A stretch of DNA of 64,000 nt from Alsobacter sp046349155 (lineage in GTDB: Bacteria > Pseudomonadota > Alphaproteobacteria > Rhizobiales > Beijerinckiaceae). Made by a program: the position numbers and the translations under genes. Positions within the stretch are counted from its first letter, which is position 1, and each line of letters opens with the position of its first letter. This document shows positions 60,160-64,000 of the stretch, piece by piece. The notes under the pieces were generated by a model. The model was not told where the DNA came from, did not search any database, and saw nothing but the letters and a program-made list of their open reading frames with translations. The stretch is from positions 186,001-250,000 of the forward strand of contig JAXMCW010000003.1 in NCBI GenBank assembly GCA_046349155.1. The letters run 5' to 3'.

Positions 60160-63030
60160 ATGGCCCTGTTCTCGCGTCTCAATCGCCTTTCCATCAAGCT
60201 GCCGCTCTTCGTCATCGGCTGCGTCGCGCTGTCGAGCCTCGCGGTCGGCACGGCCGCCTACGTAGTCGCGCGCAAGGCCGCGCTCAGCGAGCAGGGACAC
60301 CACCTCGAGGCACTGGTGCGCAACCAGGCGGATTCGCTGGTCACGCTGCTGCACCAGCTCGAATCCGACATGCACGACCTCGGCACCAACCCCACGGTGT
60401 CTCAGGCGCTGTCCGGCCTGACCTCCGCATGGTCGGTGCTGGAATCCGGGCAGGACGAGAAGCTGCGGGCCACCTACGTGACCGGCAACCCGATGCCGGC
60501 GGGCGAGCGGTACAAATTCGACGGCGGCACCGATTCGACGATGTACGGCATCTACCATGCCAAGGTGCACGACTATTTCCTCAAGGTGCGCGCTGCCAAG
60601 GCCCTGCCCGACCTCTACCTGATCAGCGAGGAAGGCGACGTCGTCTTCAGCAACGAGAAGCGCGACGACTTCGCCACCAACCTCCTCACCGGCCCCTACA
60701 AGGACAGCGGCCTCGCCAAGGCCTTCCGCGCGGCGCTCGAGGGAGCCGAATCGGACCTCGTCGCCTTCAGCGACGTGTCGGAATATGCGCCGGCCAAGGG
60801 CGGCGCCGCCTTCCTGGCGCGCGCGGTGAAGGACCGCTCCGGCAATCTCTACGGCATCATCGCCGTGCAAGCCCCCATGCAGCGCGTCGATGCGCTGTTC
60901 GCGGAGCCGTTCGGCGACAGCGGCCGCATGTTCGTGGCCGGCGCCGACGACAAGCTGCGCAGCCGGCTGCCGGGCGAGAAGGCCGTGCGTGCCCAGAGCT
61001 ACCCGGACGAGCCCGGCGGCGCCTCCGGCACGGCCGGGCAGCGGCCGGGGCTCGACGGCGTGGCGAGCGCCAGCGTCTCCATGCCGGTCGACGCCTATGG
61101 CCAGCTCTGGCGGGTGGTCGGCGAGCAGCCGGTCTCGGAGATCGAGGCGCCCCTGCGCACCATGCTCCTGACCATGGCCGGGATCGGCGCCGCCATCTTC
61201 CTCGTGCTCGGCGTTCTCGGAACGCTCGGCGCCCGCAGCCTCTATCGCCCGATCGTGCGCATGCGCGACGCCGTCGCCGCGCTGGTGCGTGGCGAGGAAG
61301 TCACGATCGAGGCCGCCTCGCGCGGGGACGAGATCGGCGAGCTGGCGCGCTCGCTGACGCAGATCCATGCGGCGGGGGTCGAGGCGGCGCGCATCCGCTC
61401 CGCCCTGGACGGCTGCCCGATCAACGTGATGGTGGTCGACCAGGACAACGTCATCCGCTACGCCAACAAGGCGATCGACCGGCTGTTCAGGACGCATCTC
61501 GCCGACTTCCGCAGCGCCCGCCCCGGCTTCGACCCCGACCAGGTGGTCGGCCACGGACTCGACGCCTTCCACCCGCGCGGCAGCGGGCCCGACCAGCTCC
61601 TGCGCCGCCTCGAGGGCCTGCACACGTCGCGCATCCAGCTCGGCTCGCGCGTCATCGACCTCGCCGTATCGCCCGTGCTCGGCGGCAGCGGCCAGCATCT
61701 CGGCGCCATGCTCGAATGGCGCGACATGACGGCCGAGCTCGCGGCCCAGGACGAGGTGGCCGCGGTCGCCCAGGCCGCGGCGGCGGGCGACTTCACCGGC
61801 CGGGTCCCGCTGGAGGGCAAGACGGGCTTCCTGCGCGATCTCGCGGCGGCGATGAACGAGATCGGCCAGAGCGTCGACCAGGCCACGACCGAGATCGCCG
61901 CGGCCATGCGGGCTCTCTCCCAGGGCGACCTGACGCAGGGCGTGGCGACGGATTATCGCGGCCGCTTCGGCGAGCTGAAGGACGCGCTGAACGAGACGGT
62001 CGCGCGGCTCTCCGACACCGTCGCCACCATCCAGACCACCGCCGTCGACGTCGGCGCGGCCGCCCGCGAGATCGCCTCCGGCGCCGGCGACCTGTCGCGG
62101 CGCACCGAGCAGCAGGCCTCCTCGCTGGAGGAGACCGCCGCCACCACCGAGGAGCTCGCCGCCTCCGTCAAGGCCGCCGCGCAGTCCTCCCGCCAGGCCG
62201 TCGAGCTCGCCGAGGAGGCCATGGGCGTCGCCGCAGACGGCGGCGGCATCGTGCGCGACGCCGTCGACGCCATGGCCCGCATCGAGCAGGCCAGCCAGAA
62301 GATCTCCGACATCACCTCCGTCATCGACGAGATCGCCTTCCAGACAAACCTCCTCGCCCTCAACGCCGCCGTCGAGGCCGCCCGCGCCGGCGACGCCGGC
62401 AAGGGCTTCGCCGTCGTCGCCAGCGAGGTGCGCACGCTCGCGCAGCGCTCCTCGGAGGCCGCCAAGGACATTACCGGCCTCATCCAGGCCTCGGGCAACG
62501 AGGTCGCCCAGGGTGTCGAGCTGGTGCGCGCCGCGGGCGAGGCCCTGGAGAAGATCGTCGCCGCCTCGCGCAAGGTCTCGGCCACCGTGTCGGAGATCTC
62601 CTCCGCCACCGCCGAGCAGGCCAACGGCATCGACGAGATGAGCCAGGCCGTCGCCCACATGGACGAGATGACCCAGCAAAACGCCGCGCTCGCCGAGGAG
62701 AGCGCAGCCTCCGCCGGTGCCCTCACCGGCCAGATCGAGACCCTCAACCAGCTCGTCGCAACCTTCCGCACCAGGGCCGGGCAGCGCATCGCGGCGGGCG
62801 GCATGGCCGCCCCGGCCAGCTCCGAGCCCGACCGCCTGCGCCGCCTCGCCGCAGAGGCCTTCGAAGCGCCCAAGACGTCGCCAAGCACGTCGGCCAAGCC
62901 GGCCCGCGCGGCGCGACAAGCCATCCCGCCCGTCCCCGAGCCCGGGCCCGCGTCGGGGACCGGTGGCGCATCCCCCGCCCCCGCCCGGCGCAGGGCCCAC
63001 TCCGCCCCCGGCGGGTGGGAGGAGTTCTAG
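60160..63030 (+). CDS. Methyl-accepting chemotaxis protein with large sensor domain and WEEF-type tether
   Basis: This 956-residue chemoreceptor has TM1 (about 12-34), a large periplasmic sensor (about 38-330), TM2 (about 335-357), HAMP (about 358-411), a PAS-like segment (about 415-540), a second HAMP-like helix pair (TEIAAAMRALSQGDLTQ) and the signalling hairpin with tip IDEIAFQTNLLALNAAVEAA. After it comes a flexible Ala/Pro-rich tail of about 90 residues ending GGWEEF, resembling the NWETF-type pentapeptide that tethers the CheR methyltransferase and CheB. It is divergent from cheW. Its ligand is unknown. Confidence 0.94.
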   Translation: MALFSRLNRLSIKLPLFVIGCVALSSLAVGTAAYVVARKAALSEQGHHLEALVRNQADSLVTLLHQLESDMHDLGTNPTVSQALSGLTSAWSVLESGQDEKLRATYVTGNPMPAGERYKFDGGTDSTMYGIYHAKVHDYFLKVRAAKALPDLYLISEEGDVVFSNEKRDDFATNLLTGPYKDSGLAKAFRAALEGAESDLVAFSDVSEYAPAKGGAAFLARAVKDRSGNLYGIIAVQAPMQRVDALFAEPFGDSGRMFVAGADDKLRSRLPGEKAVRAQSYPDEPGGASGTAGQRPGLDGVASASVSMPVDAYGQLWRVVGEQPVSEIEAPLRTMLLTMAGIGAAIFLVLGVLGTLGARSLYRPIVRMRDAVAALVRGEEVTIEAASRGDEIGELARSLTQIHAAGVEAARIRSALDGCPINVMVVDQDNVIRYANKAIDRLFRTHLADFRSARPGFDPDQVVGHGLDAFHPRGSGPDQLLRRLEGLHTSRIQLGSRVIDLAVSPVLGGSGQHLGAMLEWRDMTAELAAQDEVAAVAQAAAAGDFTGRVPLEGKTGFLRDLAAAMNEIGQSVDQATTEIAAAMRALSQGDLTQGVATDYRGRFGELKDALNETVARLSDTVATIQTTAVDVGAAAREIASGAGDLSRRTEQQASSLEETAATTEELAASVKAAAQSSRQAVELAEEAMGVAADGGGIVRDAVDAMARIEQASQKISDITSVIDEIAFQTNLLALNAAVEAARAGDAGKGFAVVASEVRTLAQRSSEAAKDITGLIQASGNEVAQGVELVRAAGEALEKIVAASRKVSATVSEISSATAEQANGIDEMSQAVAHMDEMTQQNAALAEESAASAGALTGQIETLNQLVATFRTRAGQRIAAGGMAAPASSEPDRLRRLAAEAFEAPKTSPSTSAKPARAARQAIPPVPEPGPASGTGGASPAPARRRAHSAPGGWEEF

Positions 63031-63140
63031 GCCTCGACGGCCGTCGCCCCCCGCGACGCGAACAGCGCCCCAGCCGTCACCCCGGCGCGGTCGCCGCGAG
63101 CACGGCAGGACGCCTGGATGGCGCACCTCTTGCTTCCCAC

Positions 63141-63159
63141 GGACCCGTCACGAGGGTCC
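63141..63159 (+). promoter_or_regulatory. Hairpin covering the ribosome-binding region of the oxidase gene
   Basis: GGACCC and GGGTCC form a perfect 6-bp stem with a 7-base loop (GTCACGA), one base before the ATG at 63161. The only purine-rich ribosome site (GAGGG) lies in the loop and right arm, so the hairpin could reduce translation. Confidence 0.4.
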
Positions 63160-63160
63160 C

Positions 63161-64000
63161 ATGAGTGCAGCCGCAGACCAGCCGAGTCCCGCCTCCCGCT
63201 ATGACGTCGCGGGCCTGATCGCCGAACTCGGCGACATACCCGTCATCACGGATTCCACCATCGTCAGGCGCCGCTCGCGCGACTTCTTCTGGTACAGCCC
63301 CGTGCTGAACCGGCAGCTCGCCGGCAAGGCGGCCGACGTGATCGTGGCGCCGCGCGGCGAGGCCGAGCTGCTGCGCGTGGCCTCCTCCTGCGCCCGCCGG
63401 CGCATCCCGCTCACCGCCCGCGGGGGCGGCACCGGAAATTACGGGCAGGCGGTGCCTCTGGAGGGCGGCGTGCTGCTCGACATGGCGGCCTTCGACAAGC
63501 TCCTCTGGTCGAAGCCGGGCGCGGCGCGCATGCAGGCGGGCATGAAGATGCACGACCTCGACGCCGCGCTGCGGCCGTCCGGCTGGGAGCAGCGGCTGCA
63601 CCCCTCCACCAAGCGCACCGCCACCATCGGCGGCTTCGTGGCCGGCGGCTCGGGGGGCGTCGGCTCGGTGACCTATGGCGGGCTGCGCGAGCCCGGAAAC
63701 ATCCTGGCCGCGCGGGTCGTCACGCTGGAGGAGACCCCGCGGATCCTGGAGCTGCGCGCGGACGCCGCTCAGAAGGTGAACCGCGCCTACGGGACGACGG
63801 GCCTGATCACCGAGCTCGAGATGCCGCTGGCTCCAGCCTATCCCTGGGTCGAGGTGATCGTCGCCTTCGACGACGTCATGGAGGCGGTGCGCTTCGGCTA
63901 CGAGGTGGCGCTCGCCGACGGGGTGATCAAGAAGCTGTTGAGCCCCGTGGCCTGGCCGCTGCCGAGCTGGTTCGGCGCCTTGCGCCCCGCCTGCCCGGAG
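63161..64000 (+). CDS. FAD-linked oxidase (PCMH/BBE type), 3' partial
   Basis: The first 280 codons of a flavoprotein oxidase run off the end of the window. The N-terminal half shows the PCMH FAD-binding domain: VIVAPRGEAELLRVASSC, PLTARGGGTGNYGQAVPLEGGVLLDM and STKRTATIGGFVAGGSGGVGSVTYGG. These match D-lactate/glycolate-type and related FAD-binding oxidoreductases. The start is ATG 63161. The substrate domain is not visible, so the reaction cannot be named. Confidence 0.9.
   Translation, partial: MSAAADQPSPASRYDVAGLIAELGDIPVITDSTIVRRRSRDFFWYSPVLNRQLAGKAADVIVAPRGEAELLRVASSCARRRIPLTARGGGTGNYGQAVPLEGGVLLDMAAFDKLLWSKPGAARMQAGMKMHDLDAALRPSGWEQRLHPSTKRTATIGGFVAGGSGGVGSVTYGGLREPGNILAARVVTLEETPRILELRADAAQKVNRAYGTTGLITELEMPLAPAYPWVEVIVAFDDVMEAVRFGYEVALADGVIKKLLSPVAWPLPSWFGALRPACPE

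Noticed and set aside
1..64000. CRISPR arrays, tRNA/rRNA genes, insertion sequences or prophage genes
   Set aside because: No regularly spaced repeats, no cloverleaf or rRNA-like stretch, and no transposase, integrase or phage structural protein was recognised.

Overview
The window is a 64 kb stretch of GC-rich bacterial chromosome. It looks alphaproteobacterial, most likely Hyphomicrobiales (Bosea/Chelatococcus/Methylobacterium-like). The reasons are codon use, the NepR-like general stress protein, chemoreceptors with an extended WEEF-type C-terminal tether, and the many ABC/TAXI transporters for organic acids and nitrogen compounds. Genus is an inference. I saw no rRNA, tRNA, CRISPR array, insertion sequence or prophage. 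Two gene remnants were found.

Layout. 1-3.9 kb: 3' end of an iron/polyamine-type ABC permease, its ATPase, and L-serine dehydratase. 3.9-9.6 kb: a secreted sulfatase, a chemoreceptor, a Crp/Fnr regulator and an MDR oxidoreductase, all on the minus strand. 9.7-16.4 kb: an HyuA/HyuB hydantoinase/oxoprolinase pair, an O-methyltransferase, an in-frame deletion remnant of a MetY-type enzyme next to an Lrp/AsnC regulator, and a small hypothetical gene. 16.4-24.0 kb (minus): one transcription unit with AmiC and AmiR (ANTAR) homologues, a leader carrying a strong intrinsic terminator, a nitrilase-superfamily amidase, and a branched-chain-type ABC importer with a fused LivM-LivG. This reads as an amide/nitrile sensing, uptake and hydrolysis operon controlled by RNA antitermination.

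24.3-41.3 kb is the most unusual part: a compact plus-strand cluster of a ribose-type binding protein, a double ABC ATPase fused to a PEBP domain, an SCP2-like protein, an alpha/beta hydrolase, two extended RbsC-type permeases, a seven-helix proteorhodopsin-like protein that lacks the retinal-binding lysine, a large flotillin, a small membrane protein and a sodium:solute symporter. A LysR regulator, an aldehyde dehydrogenase, an SDR-like remnant and an RpiR regulator follow. The many lipid-related folds suggest handling of a hydrophobic ligand, but this is inference.

41.3-64 kb holds mixed chromosomal genes: FUSC-like, CYTH/VTC-like and channel-like proteins; a two-gene split PEP-dikinase-type phosphotransferase beside an MFS exporter; DUF4239 and TAXI proteins; MarC; a ChaA-like antiporter; PilZ; an HSL-type hydrolase; GlsB and a NepR-like protein overlapping tail to tail; an ArsB-like permease; an iron alcohol dehydrogenase; a CPA2 antiporter with a stress-protein domain; a PNPOx-like protein; CheW divergent from a large chemoreceptor; and the 5' part of an FAD-linked oxidase.
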